Assembly: GCA_018065985.1 (NCBI GenBank)
Contig: JAGHSF010000018.1
Span: forward strand, 1 to 55,254
Source of the DNA: Candidatus Cryptobacteroides choladohippi
GTDB taxonomy: Bacteria > Bacteroidota > Bacteroidia > Bacteroidales > UBA932
Length of the DNA stretch: 55,254 nt
Reading direction: 5' to 3'
Numbering within the stretch: position 1 is the stretch's first letter; the number at the start of each line of letters is the position of its first letter. The position numbers and the translations under genes are program-made. Positions 10,421 to 20,432 of the stretch are shown here, one piece after another. The notes under the pieces are model-generated. The model saw nothing but the letters and a program-made list of their open reading frames with translations, was not told where the DNA came from and ran no database searches.

Positions 10421-10447
10421 GCCGGTTGCATCGCAGCCGGCTTTTTT
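10421..10447 (+). terminator. Intrinsic terminator of gap
   Basis: GCCGGTTGC (10421-10429) pairs with GCAGCCGGC (10433-10441), including one G-U pair, around a 3-nt loop. Six T residues follow (10442-10447), 26 nt after the gap stop. Confidence 0.92.
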
Positions 10448-10523
10448 CTTGATTATCAAAGGTTGTTAAAAATTATGTTGATAACTTTTGCCGATACATG
10501 GCATTTGATGCATCCAATATATA

Positions 10524-10531
10524 TAACTTTG
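10524..10531 (+). promoter_or_regulatory. -7 box of nrdDG
   Basis: TAACTTTG matches TAnnTTTG. A TTTG at 10504-10507 is only 16 nt upstream, shorter than the usual 19-21, so the -33 is uncertain. The ATG at 10584 leaves a leader of about 45 nt. Confidence 0.5.
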
Positions 10532-10583
10532 TTATTCACGAACCGATAATACTGAACAATAAAGTAAAATAATTGAACATACT

Positions 10584-12779
10584 ATGGATGTACGTAAAAC
10601 CAACGGGTCGATAGAGGAATTCGACAAGGCCAAACTGGCAAGAGGAATTCACGAGGCCTACAAAACCGCTGGACAGTATTGCGACGACTCTATTGTCGTA
10701 TCAATCATCAACAACCTTTACACCTACGAGGGCATAACAAGCCTTGAGATCCGCCGCCAGGTGGAGGAGGCTCTCATGGCCATCAACAAGAAAGTTGCCC
10801 TTGCATACATCGAGAAGTTCGATGCTGACCTTGACCTGCGCAAGAAGAGAGACTTCATCAAGGACTACATCGCAGCAAAGAACGCCGCCACCGGCTCCAA
10901 GTTTGACGCCAACGCCAATGTGACCCGCAAGAACATCGTCACCCTCGGCAACGAGCTCTACAAGGAGAACAACATCAAGCAGAACCGCTACATCATGTGC
11001 GACAAGATCAAGAGTCTGTACGGCCGCTCCCTTGCAGACCAGTACCTTGCCGACCTTGACTCTCACGTCCTCTACAAGCACGACGAGAGCGGTACTCCCG
11101 GCTATCCCTACTGCGTGGCCATCACCATGTACCCCTTCCTCGTAAGCGGACTCAAGGAACTTGGCGGTGTGTCAGTCGCACCCACCGACCTCAAGAGCTT
11201 CTGCGGTGAGTTCATCAACCTTGTCTATTCAGTGTCTTCACAGTTCATGGGTGCTGTCGCAACCCCTGAATTCCTGATGTACCTCGACTACTTCATCCGC
11301 AAGGACTACGGCGACAACTACATCGAGCGTCTCGACGAGGTCGTCGAGCTCAACGTGAAGCGCCGCACCCTCATCAAGGTCATCGACAACTGCTTCCAGC
11401 AGGTTGTCCACTCGATGAACATGCCAGCCGGCAACCGTGGCTATCAGACAGTGTTCTGGAATATCGGCTATTTCGACAAGCCCTACTTCGAGGGTGTGTT
11501 TGGCGAGTTCGTGTTCCCTGACGGCATCTCTCCCAAGTGGGAGACCCTCGACTGGCTCCAGAGGCATTTCATGCAGTGGTTCAATGAGGAGCGCAACCAT
11601 TATATCCTCACTTTCCCTGTCGAGACCATGGCCCTTCTCACCGATGGCGCCGACGATTTCGCCGACAAGGACTACGCCGACTTCACCGCACAGATGTGGG
11701 CAGAGGGACACAGCTTCTTCTGCTACCTCTCCAACAGCCCCGACTCCCTGTCAAGCTGCTGCCGTCTGCGCAACTCCCTGAAGGATGTCGAGGATTCCGA
11801 CCACAACCATACCACCCATCAGTACTCAATGGGTACGGCTTCTGTCAGCACAGGTTCGAAGTCGGTGATGACAATCAACCTCAACCGCCTTATCCAGGAC
11901 AGCGTGCGCCGTTACTTCCTGGAGCGCCGCGGCGTGAACCTCGAGGCCGGCAAGCCGCTCGATCCCGCAGCCCATTTCTACGACAAGGACGACCTCTATG
12001 CCAATTATATCAACAAGGACATCCGTGAGATGACCGAGCGCGTCCACAAGTACCAGATCGCGTTCAACGACATCATCAAGGACTTCCTCAAGGCAGACAT
12101 GCTCGACGTCTACAAGGCCGGCTTCATCGATATGAAGCGCCAGTACCTCACAGTGGGTGTGAACGGCCTTACCGAGGCTGCCGAGTTCCTTGGCCTGAGT
12201 GTCAGCCCCAATCCCGAGTACGGTGCATTCGTGAACACTGTCCTCGAGACAATCAACATCGCAAACCGAAAGGACAGGACCTCGGATGCAATGTTCAACA
12301 CCGAGTTCGTGCCTGCCGAGAACCTCGCTGCAAAGAACTACAAGTGGGACAAGAAGGACGGTTACTTCGTATCTGCAAAGCACAACCTTTACAGCTCATA
12401 CTTCTACAATCCCGAGGATGAGAGCCTCAGCATCATCGACAAGTTCAAGCTCCACGGAGAGGACTTCGTGAAGTACCTCGATGGCGGTTCCGCTCTCCAC
12501 ATGAACATCGCTGAGCACCTCGGCAAGGAGCAGTATCGCGAGCTCCTGAAGGTGGCTGCCCACTACGGCACCAACTACTTCACCTTCAACTGCCGCAACA
12601 CCGTATGCAACGACTGTGGCTATATCAGCAAGGATACCCTTAAAAAGTGCCCGCATTGCGGAAGCGAGAACCTCGATTACCTGACCCGCGTGATCGGCTA
12701 TCTGAAGAGAGTGTCTTCATTCGCCGAACCTCGCCAGATTGAAGCTGCTTCGCGCTTCTACACACCCAAGAATGATTAA
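10584..12779 (+). CDS. nrdD: Anaerobic ribonucleoside-triphosphate reductase NrdD
   Basis: Glycyl-radical class III ribonucleotide reductase that makes dNTPs without oxygen. The 731-residue protein has an N-terminal ATP-cone (about 1-90, MDVRKTNGSIEEFDKAKLARGI). The catalytic barrel follows, including residues around SSCCRLRNSL. The Zn site is CNDCGY and CPHCGS near 672-692, and the C-terminal glycyl-radical loop is RVIGYL with the radical glycine at about residue 705. Its stop overlaps the nrdG start by 8 bp. It suggests an anaerobic lifestyle. Confidence 0.97.
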   Translation: MDVRKTNGSIEEFDKAKLARGIHEAYKTAGQYCDDSIVVSIINNLYTYEGITSLEIRRQVEEALMAINKKVALAYIEKFDADLDLRKKRDFIKDYIAAKNAATGSKFDANANVTRKNIVTLGNELYKENNIKQNRYIMCDKIKSLYGRSLADQYLADLDSHVLYKHDESGTPGYPYCVAITMYPFLVSGLKELGGVSVAPTDLKSFCGEFINLVYSVSSQFMGAVATPEFLMYLDYFIRKDYGDNYIERLDEVVELNVKRRTLIKVIDNCFQQVVHSMNMPAGNRGYQTVFWNIGYFDKPYFEGVFGEFVFPDGISPKWETLDWLQRHFMQWFNEERNHYILTFPVETMALLTDGADDFADKDYADFTAQMWAEGHSFFCYLSNSPDSLSSCCRLRNSLKDVEDSDHNHTTHQYSMGTASVSTGSKSVMTINLNRLIQDSVRRYFLERRGVNLEAGKPLDPAAHFYDKDDLYANYINKDIREMTERVHKYQIAFNDIIKDFLKADMLDVYKAGFIDMKRQYLTVGVNGLTEAAEFLGLSVSPNPEYGAFVNTVLETINIANRKDRTSDAMFNTEFVPAENLAAKNYKWDKKDGYFVSAKHNLYSSYFYNPEDESLSIIDKFKLHGEDFVKYLDGGSALHMNIAEHLGKEQYRELLKVAAHYGTNYFTFNCRNTVCNDCGYISKDTLKKCPHCGSENLDYLTRVIGYLKRVSSFAEPRQIEAASRFYTPKND

Positions 12780-13242
12780 GTACGTTCCGGGGATGACCAA
12801 CGTCGTCCTCGAAGAGATACCAGGCAAAGTCACCCTGGCAGTTGAGATATCCAACTGCCGGGGTTCTTGCGTCGGATGCCACTCACCCTGGCTGAAGACT
12901 GATGTGGGCGAGCCTCTGACTGAAGAGGTGGTTGACGCCCTCATGGCAGACAACTTCGGTGTGAACTGTTTCCTTCTCCTCGGGGAAGGACGTGATCGCG
13001 AGGCCGTGCTCCGTATAGCAGCCCATCTGAGAAGGAAGTACCCTTCGATCGAGACGGCTATCTATTCCGGTCGTGAGGAGGTCGAGGATGAGCTCTTCGA
13101 CGCTTTCGACTATGTAAAGGTCGGACCGTACATTGCTGAGTTCGGGCCGCTGAACATTGAAACCACCAACCAGCGTCTCTTCCACCACAGGGAGGATATC
13201 ACCTCCCGTTTCTGGCACAGGGGCCTTGAAAACAAGAAATAG
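12772..13242 (+). CDS. nrdG: NrdD-activating radical SAM enzyme NrdG
   Basis: Radical SAM activase that installs the glycyl radical on NrdD. The 156-residue protein has the CX3CX2C iron-sulfur motif at Cys29, Cys33 and Cys36 (NCRGSCVGCH). It also has the family N terminus MIKYVPGMTNVVLEEIPGKV. An in-frame upstream ATG at 12739 lies inside nrdD and encodes nrdD-overlap residues; the ATG at 12772 fits the family and the 8-bp overlap suggests coupling. It is somewhat diverged at the C terminus but of normal size. Confidence 0.93.
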   Translation: MIKYVPGMTNVVLEEIPGKVTLAVEISNCRGSCVGCHSPWLKTDVGEPLTEEVVDALMADNFGVNCFLLLGEGRDREAVLRIAAHLRRKYPSIETAIYSGREEVEDELFDAFDYVKVGPYIAEFGPLNIETTNQRLFHHREDITSRFWHRGLENKK

Positions 13243-13243
13243 A

Positions 13244-14815
13244 ATGAAAAGAACGATTCTTCTCGCAATTGCCGCATCCGCATTGCTGTCCTGCGGCAAT
13301 CCTTCGGCAGTCGAGGTGTCCGAAGCCCCCGTCAGTTGGGGCGACCAGGGCGATGGAACCTTTGTCAATCCTGTCCTCGTGGCCGATTATTCCGACCCCG
13401 ACGTCATCAGGGTCGATGACACCTTCTACATGGTCGCATCGGATTTCCATTTCATGGGAATGCAGATCCTGAAGTCGAAGGACCTCGTCAACTGGGAGTT
13501 CGTCACCCAGATCTATGACCGCCTGAACTTCCCCCACTACGAAAGCATGGACGGATATTCACTCGGATCATGGGCTCCGTCAATCAGGTATCACGACGGA
13601 AAGTTCTATGTGTATTTCTGCACGCCTACCGAGGGCCTGTTCATGACCTGTGCCGAGAAGCCCGAGGGCCCCTGGAACGATCTTGTCTTCGTGCATGAAG
13701 GCACCGGACCAGGTTGGGAGGATCCCTGCCCGTTCTGGGATGAGGATGGCCAGGCATATCTGGGCCGCAGCCAGCTGTGTGCAGGCCCCATCATCCTTCA
13801 CAAGATGAGCGAGGACGGCACCAGGCTTCTTGACGACGGCGTGCAAATCTACTACGGCGACGTTGCTGAAGGCACCAAGTTCCTCAAGAAGGATGGCTGG
13901 TACTACCTTCTCATTCCCGAAGGTGGCGTGGAAGGCGGCTACCAGGTGGCACTGCGTTCAAAGAATATCTACGGTCCTTACGAAAGGCGCGTCGTCCTCG
14001 AGCAGGGCACGACCGACATCAACGGCCCTCATCAGGGCGGCTACGTCGACGCTCCCGACGGCAGCTGGTGGTTCATGCACTTCCAGCACACCTATACCCT
14101 CGGACGTATCGTGCATCTGCAGCCTGTGCGCTGGGAGGACGGCTGGCCGCTCACCGGCGTCGACCTCGACGGCAACGGAGTAGGAGAGCCCGTACATTCA
14201 TGGACCATGCCTGTTGCAGGCGGGGCAGTTTCCAAGCCCGCAAGCTCTGACGATTTCTCTTCAGCCGTGCTTGGCACACAGTGGCAGTTCAACCACAATC
14301 CCGTGGACGGGGAATGGTCGCTCAGCGAGAATCCGGGCAAGCTCACAATCCATGCCCTCAAGGCCAAGTCATTCTTCAAGGCAAGGAACACCTTGACACA
14401 GAAGATGATGGGCTTTACAGGCACCATCACCGTGAAGCTCGAGACAGCTGATCTTGCCGAGGGCCAGCACAGCGGACTTGCCTTCCTTGGCGGCGATGAG
14501 TTCATCATCGGCGTGCGCAAGGTCGATGGCAGTACCGAGGTCTACCGTGAGAACGGCAGCGACGAGGAGTACACCGCCGACGGCAGCGCTCCGTATGGCG
14601 CCGAGGCCATCTGGCTCCGCTGTACATACGACACTGCAAGCGGAACGGGTGCCATGTCCTATTCTTCAGACGGTAAGGACTTTACCGTGCTGGGAGGCAA
14701 TGTGAAGCCTTCATACGGATGGTGGAAGGGCCCGCGTCCGGGACTCTTCAGCTACAACACCGTCGAGAATGCCGGAGAAGGCGTATTCGATGAGTTCGAG
14801 TACATTTTCGACTGA
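13244..14815 (+). CDS. GH43 family glycosidase lipoprotein (beta-xylosidase-like)
   Basis: Exported glycoside hydrolase, probably acting on xylose- or arabinose-containing glycans. The 523-residue precursor has a signal peptide with a lipobox-like Cys17 (LLSC). A five-bladed GH43 propeller (about 40-330) follows, with the base Asp in YSDPDVIRVDDTFYMVASD, the middle Asp in GWEDPCPFWDEDG and a Glu in IPEGGVEGGYQVAL. The C-terminal concanavalin-like domain (about 345-520) is the beta-xylosidase C2 type. It starts 1 bp after the nrdG stop and ends at a strong terminator, so it appears to share the nrdDG transcript. Substrate not determinable. Confidence 0.88.
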   Translation: MKRTILLAIAASALLSCGNPSAVEVSEAPVSWGDQGDGTFVNPVLVADYSDPDVIRVDDTFYMVASDFHFMGMQILKSKDLVNWEFVTQIYDRLNFPHYESMDGYSLGSWAPSIRYHDGKFYVYFCTPTEGLFMTCAEKPEGPWNDLVFVHEGTGPGWEDPCPFWDEDGQAYLGRSQLCAGPIILHKMSEDGTRLLDDGVQIYYGDVAEGTKFLKKDGWYYLLIPEGGVEGGYQVALRSKNIYGPYERRVVLEQGTTDINGPHQGGYVDAPDGSWWFMHFQHTYTLGRIVHLQPVRWEDGWPLTGVDLDGNGVGEPVHSWTMPVAGGAVSKPASSDDFSSAVLGTQWQFNHNPVDGEWSLSENPGKLTIHALKAKSFFKARNTLTQKMMGFTGTITVKLETADLAEGQHSGLAFLGGDEFIIGVRKVDGSTEVYRENGSDEEYTADGSAPYGAEAIWLRCTYDTASGTGAMSYSSDGKDFTVLGGNVKPSYGWWKGPRPGLFSYNTVENAGEGVFDEFEYIFD

Positions 14816-14837
14816 TGACAATGATGCATTGAAATAT

Positions 14838-14869
14838 CGGGGTCGGCTGAAGCCGGCCCCGTTTTTTTT
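14838..14869 (+). terminator. Intrinsic terminator after the GH43 gene
   Basis: CGGGGTCGGC (14838-14847) pairs with GCCGGCCCCG (14852-14861), one G-U pair and loop TGAA, followed by eight T residues. A strong terminator closing the nrdD-nrdG-GH43 unit. Confidence 0.94.
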
Positions 14870-14954
14870 ATGAGCGGAGCACGCTGGCAATGACCCCGGG
14901 TGAACTGTCTGAAACCCTTGACTGACAGTGATTCAAGACTCGATGTCATTCTAT

Positions 14955-14985
14955 TTTGCGTCCACGGAAAAAAATAGTAAATTTG
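14955..14985 (+). promoter_or_regulatory. Promoter of trpS operon
   Basis: TTTG (14955-14958), a 19-nt spacer and TAAATTTG (14978-14985) form a full Bacteroidetes promoter. The trpS ATG starts only 8 nt after the -7 box, so the transcript would have almost no 5' leader. Confidence 0.78.
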
Positions 14986-14992
14986 CTCTGTT

Positions 14993-16114
14993 ATGGAAAA
15001 AATCATTCTCACAGGAGACCGTCCTACCGGACGGCTTCATCTAGGACACTACGTAGGCTCGCTGCGCCGCAGGGTCGAGCTTCAGAATTCAGGAGAATTC
15101 GACAAGATATTCATCATGATCGCCGATGCACAGGCGCTGACCGACAATGCCGACAACCCCGAGAAGGTTCGCCAGAACATCACCCAGGTTGCCCTCGACT
15201 ATCTTTCTGCCGGCCTTGATCCCGCCAAGTGCAACATCTTCATACAGAGCATGGTACCTGAACTCACCGAGTTCACGTTCTACTATATGAACCTCGTTAC
15301 GGTTCAGAGGGTACAGCGCAATCCTACCGTGAAGCAGGAGATCCAGATGCGCGGCTTCAACGACGACGCCGAGGAGAATGCCAACAAGAAGGGCACTCCC
15401 GTAGGCTTCTTCTGCTATCCCATCAGCCAGGCTGCCGACATCACCGCCTTCAAGGCCACCACGGTTCCCGTGGGCGAGGACCAGGCTCCCATGATCGAGC
15501 AGTGCCGCGAGATCGTGCACAAGTTCAACACCACATATGCTCCCGTCCTCGTCACTCCCGACATCCTTCTTCCGGATTCACAGGCATGCATGCGCCTTCC
15601 GGGTACCGACGGCAAGGCCAAGATGAGCAAATCGCTCGGCAACTGCATCTACCTCAGCGATTCGGCAGAGGAAGTGTGGGCCAAGGTCAAGGGAATGTAC
15701 ACCGATCCCGGGCATCTTCAGGTGAGCGACCCCGGCAAGGTGGAGGGCAACTGCGTGTTCACCTACCTCGATGCATTCTGCCGCCCCGAGCATTTCGAGA
15801 AATTCCGCTCTGCATTCATCGGCCGCAAGGTGAGCTTCGAGTTCAACTCTCTCGACGAGGTCAAGGCACAGTACCGTGCCGGCGGTCTTGGCGACATGAT
15901 GATCAAGACCTTCCTGAACTGCATCCTCAACGACATACTCGATCCCATCCGTGCCCGCCGTGCCGAGCTCGAGAAGGACATCCCCGCAGTGTGGGAGATT
16001 CTCCGCAAGGGCACTGAAGCTGCACAGGCTGCTGCTGCACAGACCCTCAGGGAAGTGAAGCAGGCCATGCGCATCGACTACTTCAATGATGCCGACCTCA
16101 TCGCAGGAAAATAA
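14993..16114 (+). CDS. trpS: Tryptophan--tRNA ligase
   Basis: Charges tRNA(Trp) with tryptophan. Class I synthetase of 373 residues with the HIGH-type signature HLGH (residues 16-19, in [14 protein letters not shown]) and KMSKS at 210-214. The family segments [14 protein letters not shown] and LPGTDGKAK are present. It is the first gene of a trpS-mscS-kinase operon. The promoter sits directly against the ATG, suggesting a leaderless or near-leaderless mRNA. There is no sign of a tryptophan leader peptide. Confidence 0.97.
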   Translation: MEKIILTGDRPTGRLHLGHYVGSLRRRVELQNSGEFDKIFIMIADAQALTDNADNPEKVRQNITQVALDYLSAGLDPAKCNIFIQSMVPELTEFTFYYMNLVTVQRVQRNPTVKQEIQMRGFNDDAEENANKKGTPVGFFCYPISQAADITAFKATTVPVGEDQAPMIEQCREIVHKFNTTYAPVLVTPDILLPDSQACMRLPGTDGKAKMSKSLGNCIYLSDSAEEVWAKVKGMYTDPGHLQVSDPGKVEGNCVFTYLDAFCRPEHFEKFRSAFIGRKVSFEFNSLDEVKAQYRAGGLGDMMIKTFLNCILNDILDPIRARRAELEKDIPAVWEILRKGTEAAQAAAAQTLREVKQAMRIDYFNDADLIAGK

Positions 16115-16141
16115 GACACACAAAGCCAACCCCCAATTCTT

Positions 16142-18751
16142 ATGAAGAAAAGGAGACTGTTTACCCTGACGGCGCTGGTATTGCTATTGGCAGTACCGGC
16201 GTTTGCCGTTTTCAACGAGAAGGATCTCGGCCAGACGCTGAGCGTCCTTCGCCAGGAACTCAAGTCTGATTATTCGAAGATGTCCAACTCGAGAGAGCGC
16301 CTTTCGAGGAGCACCGACGTGCAGCACCACCAGATGGTGAGCATGATGAAGAAGTGCAACGAGCTTGCGCTCATGCTCTACTCTCAGAAGCAGGACTTCA
16401 CCTTCGACATGACCTATGCCCTGAAGAGCGTCACCAGGGAGTACGAAGAGTTCAACAATCGAAGGATGCCCTTCGATGACATCGTCTCGAGGATGGACCT
16501 TGAGATCGACCGTTATTCCCGCCTTGTGGAGTCCCTGCGCCGTCTGCCGCCTCAGCTCCATGATGTGTATGACGTGCCCGACAGCCTCCAGTACCATAAC
16601 GACAGCCTCAATTTCGATATTCCCCAGGAACTGGAGACCGAGTGCCTCGACCCCCAGCACTTCCACCAGACCAGCTCTTTCGAACTTGACGAGCAGGGTC
16701 TGATCGACCGCGACTCCTGCCTCTTCTATGCCGCCAACCTCCTCAAGATGTACTCCGGCATCAAGGACCAGATTGTCGAGGACAACTACTACTATGAGGA
16801 TACCTCCGCACGTCTGAAGGAAAGCTACGACTATGCCCAGGCACGCTATGAGGTCCTCCAGAAACGTATCTTCGTGGATGGTCAGGACAATTACATCAAG
16901 GTGCTGAGCAACTTTGGACGCAAATGGCGCACTGCCATGAGAGAGATGCGTGGCAAGTATGAATCCAAGTTCTCCGTCGATGAGAACGGCATTCCCGTGA
17001 AGAGCCAGTGGCAGGGTCCCATGGTATTCGGCTTCGTGGCATTCGTGTTCGGCTTCCTCATAATAGCCGCTCTGCTTGCCTTCTGGGCAGTCAAGATGGT
17101 CAAGCGCTTCATCAAGCACATGCGCCGCGAAAGCTTCAAGGCAAAGGAACGCTGCCTGATATATCTTGCCACCAGTTTCATATTCGCATGTGCGATAATG
17201 GTAGCGCTCATCTTCGTCCCCAACAGGAATTTCTTCTCCGTTGCCGCCAACCTGGTGCTTGCGTTCGCATGGCTGCTCGTTGCCATACTCATGTCTCTGG
17301 CCATCCGCCTGAACGACGAGCAGAGCAAGGCAGGCATGCATATCTATATGCCCGTCGTCATTTCGGGCCTGTTCGTCATCATCTTCCGTATCATATTCAT
17401 CCCCAACAGTTTCATCAATATGATACTGCCGCCGATTATGCTGGTGTTCCTTGTCTGGCAGGCGGCTGTCTGCAGGAAGTACAAGGATATTGTGGAGCCC
17501 GGTGACGCCGCTCTTGGCTGGATCACGCTCGCGGTGTTCGCCGCCACTACCGTGGTGGTATGGATAGGATACGTGTTCATCGGCGTCATGGTTCTTATCT
17601 GGTGGCTCTTCCAGGTGGCCAGCATCGAGACCATAACTGCAATCAGGGAGCTTCTTGAAAGATACGGCAAGAACAAGCTTGTGGCCGACCTCAACAAGTT
17701 CTACGGCATCAAGAAAGCATCGGTCACCAAGGCCAGGGAAGGGGAGTACATCTCGGTTACATGGCTCTATGACCTCATCAGAATGACCGTACTGCCCGTC
17801 ATCACCATCTTCTCGATTCCGTTCTGCCTCATGATGGCTTCAGACGTGTTCGACTTCATGGGTACCTTCAAGACGCTGTACTACTCTCCTATCGTCTCCC
17901 TGTACGATGCCGCAGCCAAGCCTATCCTGCATGTCTCCGTATTCAAGATCGTGCTTGTTGCCGGACTGTATTTCGTATTCAAGTACCTCATCTATGTGAC
18001 TCAGGCTCTCTACAAGGATATTGTCACGATGTCCGTGAAGAGGCATAACGGTGCCAACAGCATCAGACTGAACCAGATCAACTTCTCACTTGCAAACCAT
18101 GTGATCAACTTCGTGTTCTGGGCGATATACGTCATAACCATAATAGTTCTCTGGAAGATACCTGTCGGAGCCATATCGGTAGTGTTCGCCGGTCTTGCCA
18201 CTGGTCTCGGTCTTGCCATGAAGGACATCCTGAACAACTTCATCTACGGTATCCAGCTCATGTCCGGCCGTCTCCGGGTTGGCGACTGGGTGGAATGTGA
18301 CGGTGTGCGCGGAAAGGTAACGGCCATCTCGTACCAGAGCACACAGATCGAGACCATCCAGGGTGCTGTGATGTCGTTCCTGAACGCCGACCTCTTCAAC
18401 AGGAACTTCATGAACCTCACGAAGAACAATGCTTACGAATTCGTCAAGATTGTCGTGGGTGTCAACTACGGCGCCAACGTCGAGAGCATACGTGAGATTC
18501 TCCTCACCGCACTTGAGGAAGTCAAGACGGAGGACAAGTATGGACGTGACATAGTCGATCCGAAGCGAGGCATCACCATCGCCTTCGACGAGTTCGGCGA
18601 CAGCAGCGTCAACCTCGCCGTGAAGCAGTTCGTGCTCGTCTCAGAGCGCAACAACTTCATTTCCCGCGAAAAGGAGATCATCTACAAGACCCTTAACGAA
18701 AACAACATAGAGATACCGTTCCCCCAGAGGGATGTTCATATCATTCAGTAA
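16142..18751 (+). CDS. Large MscS-family mechanosensitive channel
   Basis: Predicted pressure-sensing channel of the inner membrane. The 869-residue protein has a signal peptide (about 1-22), a periplasmic helical/coiled-coil region (25-275) and a first membrane segment (GFVAFVFGFLIIAALLAF, about 295-315). Several more hydrophobic helices follow to about residue 660. The C-terminal MscS core has the pore-lining Gly/Ala helix VVFAGLATGLGLAMKDIL, and the beta-domain has GRLRVGDWVECDGVRGKV. The architecture resembles large MscS members with periplasmic domains. It is 27 bp after trpS and overlaps the next gene by one base (TAATG). Confidence 0.88.
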   Translation: MKKRRLFTLTALVLLLAVPAFAVFNEKDLGQTLSVLRQELKSDYSKMSNSRERLSRSTDVQHHQMVSMMKKCNELALMLYSQKQDFTFDMTYALKSVTREYEEFNNRRMPFDDIVSRMDLEIDRYSRLVESLRRLPPQLHDVYDVPDSLQYHNDSLNFDIPQELETECLDPQHFHQTSSFELDEQGLIDRDSCLFYAANLLKMYSGIKDQIVEDNYYYEDTSARLKESYDYAQARYEVLQKRIFVDGQDNYIKVLSNFGRKWRTAMREMRGKYESKFSVDENGIPVKSQWQGPMVFGFVAFVFGFLIIAALLAFWAVKMVKRFIKHMRRESFKAKERCLIYLATSFIFACAIMVALIFVPNRNFFSVAANLVLAFAWLLVAILMSLAIRLNDEQSKAGMHIYMPVVISGLFVIIFRIIFIPNSFINMILPPIMLVFLVWQAAVCRKYKDIVEPGDAALGWITLAVFAATTVVVWIGYVFIGVMVLIWWLFQVASIETITAIRELLERYGKNKLVADLNKFYGIKKASVTKAREGEYISVTWLYDLIRMTVLPVITIFSIPFCLMMASDVFDFMGTFKTLYYSPIVSLYDAAAKPILHVSVFKIVLVAGLYFVFKYLIYVTQALYKDIVTMSVKRHNGANSIRLNQINFSLANHVINFVFWAIYVITIIVLWKIPVGAISVVFAGLATGLGLAMKDILNNFIYGIQLMSGRLRVGDWVECDGVRGKVTAISYQSTQIETIQGAVMSFLNADLFNRNFMNLTKNNAYEFVKIVVGVNYGANVESIREILLTALEEVKTEDKYGRDIVDPKRGITIAFDEFGDSSVNLAVKQFVLVSERNNFISREKEIIYKTLNENNIEIPFPQRDVHIIQ

Positions 18752-20421
18752 TGGTCAACGTCTATTGCATCAATACCGGAACGGTACGCAGCTTCCAGGA
18801 GGGCACGACTCTCCTCGAGATGCTGCCGGAGTTCCAGATTGCCGGTCCGGAGCGCATCCTTGCCGCCAAGGTCAACAATGTCCTGGAGGGCCTCAAGTTC
18901 CGCGTGTTCAACAACCGCGATGTGGAGTTCGTCGATTACGGCAGCTACTGCGGCCGCGGCACCTACTGCCGCTCGCTGTGCTTCCTGCTCAGCAAGGCCT
19001 GCGATGACCTCTACCCGGGCAGCCGCATCACAATGCGCCGTCCCATCTCCAAGGGCTACTTCTGCACTCTGACAAAGGCTGACGGCACTGTCCTCACAGC
19101 TGCCGATGCCCGGGCCATCACTGCCAGGATGAAGGAGATTGCCGATGCCGACATTCCCTTCCACCGCTATGAGGTGAGGACCGGCGATGCCATAGATATC
19201 TTCCGGGAGCGCGGACGGCAGGACAAGGTCAACCTGCTCCAGTCCAGCGACAGCATATACGTCAACTACTACACCCTCGGAGGCTATCCTGACATGTACT
19301 ACGGTGCGCTCGTGCCGTCTTCGGGCTATATCAAGGTCTGGGAGCTCATGCCGTACCGCGGGGGAATGATACTCCGGGTGCCGGACCGCCACAACCCATC
19401 CGAACTGGCGCCGTTCCTGGAGCAGCCCAAGACATTCGAGGTGTTCTCCGAAAGCATTCGCTGGAACGCCATCATGGGGCTAGACAACGTGGGCGATGTG
19501 AACCTTGCATGCAGTCACGGCCGTGCCAGCGAGCTCATCCAGGTGTCCGAGGCCCTGCAGGAGAAGAAGATAGTCAAGATGGCCGAGGACATCCACCGGC
19601 TCTACCATTCCGAGAGGAAGGTCCGGCTCGTGCTCATCACCGGCCCCTCGAGTTCAGGCAAGACCACGGTGTGCAAGAAACTGAGCATACAGCTGATGGC
19701 ATGCGGCCTGAGGCCGGTTTCCTTCTCGACCGACGACTACTTCGTGAACCGTGTGGATACCCCCAAGCTGCCCGACGGATCGTACGACTTCGACAACTTC
19801 GAGACCGTTGCGCATGACGCACTGCAGCAGGATGTGCTGCGCCTGCTCGATGGCGAGGAGGTGGAAGTCCCCGAGTACAACTTCGTCACCGGCATACGCG
19901 AGTACAACGGCAAAAAGCTGAAGCTTGAGCCGGGCGCCGTGCTGCTCGTGGAGGGAATACATGCCCTGAATCCCAAGCTGACCGAGCTGGTGAGCGAGGA
20001 TTGCAAGTACCGCATATTCATCAATGCCATCACCAGCATAGCACTTGACGACCACAACTGCATCCCCACGTCCGACAACCGGCTCCTGCGCCGCATCGTC
20101 CGCGACTACAACGTGGGTGCCTTCACCGCAAGGCAGACTATCAGCAACTGGCCCAATGTCCGCCGCGCCGAGGTCAAGTGGATCTACCCCTATCAGGAAA
20201 CGGCCGATGTCCTCTTCAACTCAGCCTATCTGGTAGAGTTTGCCGTGCTCCGCAACCACGCCGAGCAGGTGCTCTCCACCGTCCCCAAGAACTGCCGTGA
20301 ATACAGTGAGGCCCATCGCCTGCTGACTTTCCTCAGCTATTTCAATCCCGTCAGTGACAAGGAAATCCCCCCGACGTCTCTTCTGAGAGAGTTCGTGGGA
20401 GGATCAAGTTTCAAATATTGA
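18751..20421 (+). CDS. Uridine kinase-like nucleoside kinase with TGS/ThrRS-like N terminus
   Basis: Bacteroidetes-type nucleoside kinase that probably phosphorylates uridine or cytidine. The 556-residue protein has three parts. A TGS-like domain spans about 1-60 (VYCINTGTVRSFQEGTTLLEMLP). A region resembling the second domain of threonyl-tRNA synthetase spans about 65-230. A P-loop kinase domain follows with Walker A GPSSSGKT at residues 298-305, STDDYF and LVEGIHALNP. The N-terminal additions suggest a regulatory or RNA-related origin, but no synthetase catalytic domain is present. It lies next to upp (convergent, 11 bp gap), so uridine and uracil salvage genes are side by side. Confidence 0.87.
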   Translation: MVNVYCINTGTVRSFQEGTTLLEMLPEFQIAGPERILAAKVNNVLEGLKFRVFNNRDVEFVDYGSYCGRGTYCRSLCFLLSKACDDLYPGSRITMRRPISKGYFCTLTKADGTVLTAADARAITARMKEIADADIPFHRYEVRTGDAIDIFRERGRQDKVNLLQSSDSIYVNYYTLGGYPDMYYGALVPSSGYIKVWELMPYRGGMILRVPDRHNPSELAPFLEQPKTFEVFSESIRWNAIMGLDNVGDVNLACSHGRASELIQVSEALQEKKIVKMAEDIHRLYHSERKVRLVLITGPSSSGKTTVCKKLSIQLMACGLRPVSFSTDDYFVNRVDTPKLPDGSYDFDNFETVAHDALQQDVLRLLDGEEVEVPEYNFVTGIREYNGKKLKLEPGAVLLVEGIHALNPKLTELVSEDCKYRIFINAITSIALDDHNCIPTSDNRLLRRIVRDYNVGAFTARQTISNWPNVRRAEVKWIYPYQETADVLFNSAYLVEFAVLRNHAEQVLSTVPKNCREYSEAHRLLTFLSYFNPVSDKEIPPTSLLREFVGGSSFKY

Positions 20422-20432
20422 CGGTCTTTCCG

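Noticed and set aside
14870..14960. Possible tRNA-like segment before trpS
   Set aside because: GATTCAAGACTC resembles a T-arm, but no acceptor, D or anticodon stems can be formed around it.
16184..17341. 385-codon minus-strand frame inside the MscS gene
   Set aside because: Complement of a conserved gene with strong GC-biased third positions; His/Glu-rich and low-complexity composition and no family motifs.
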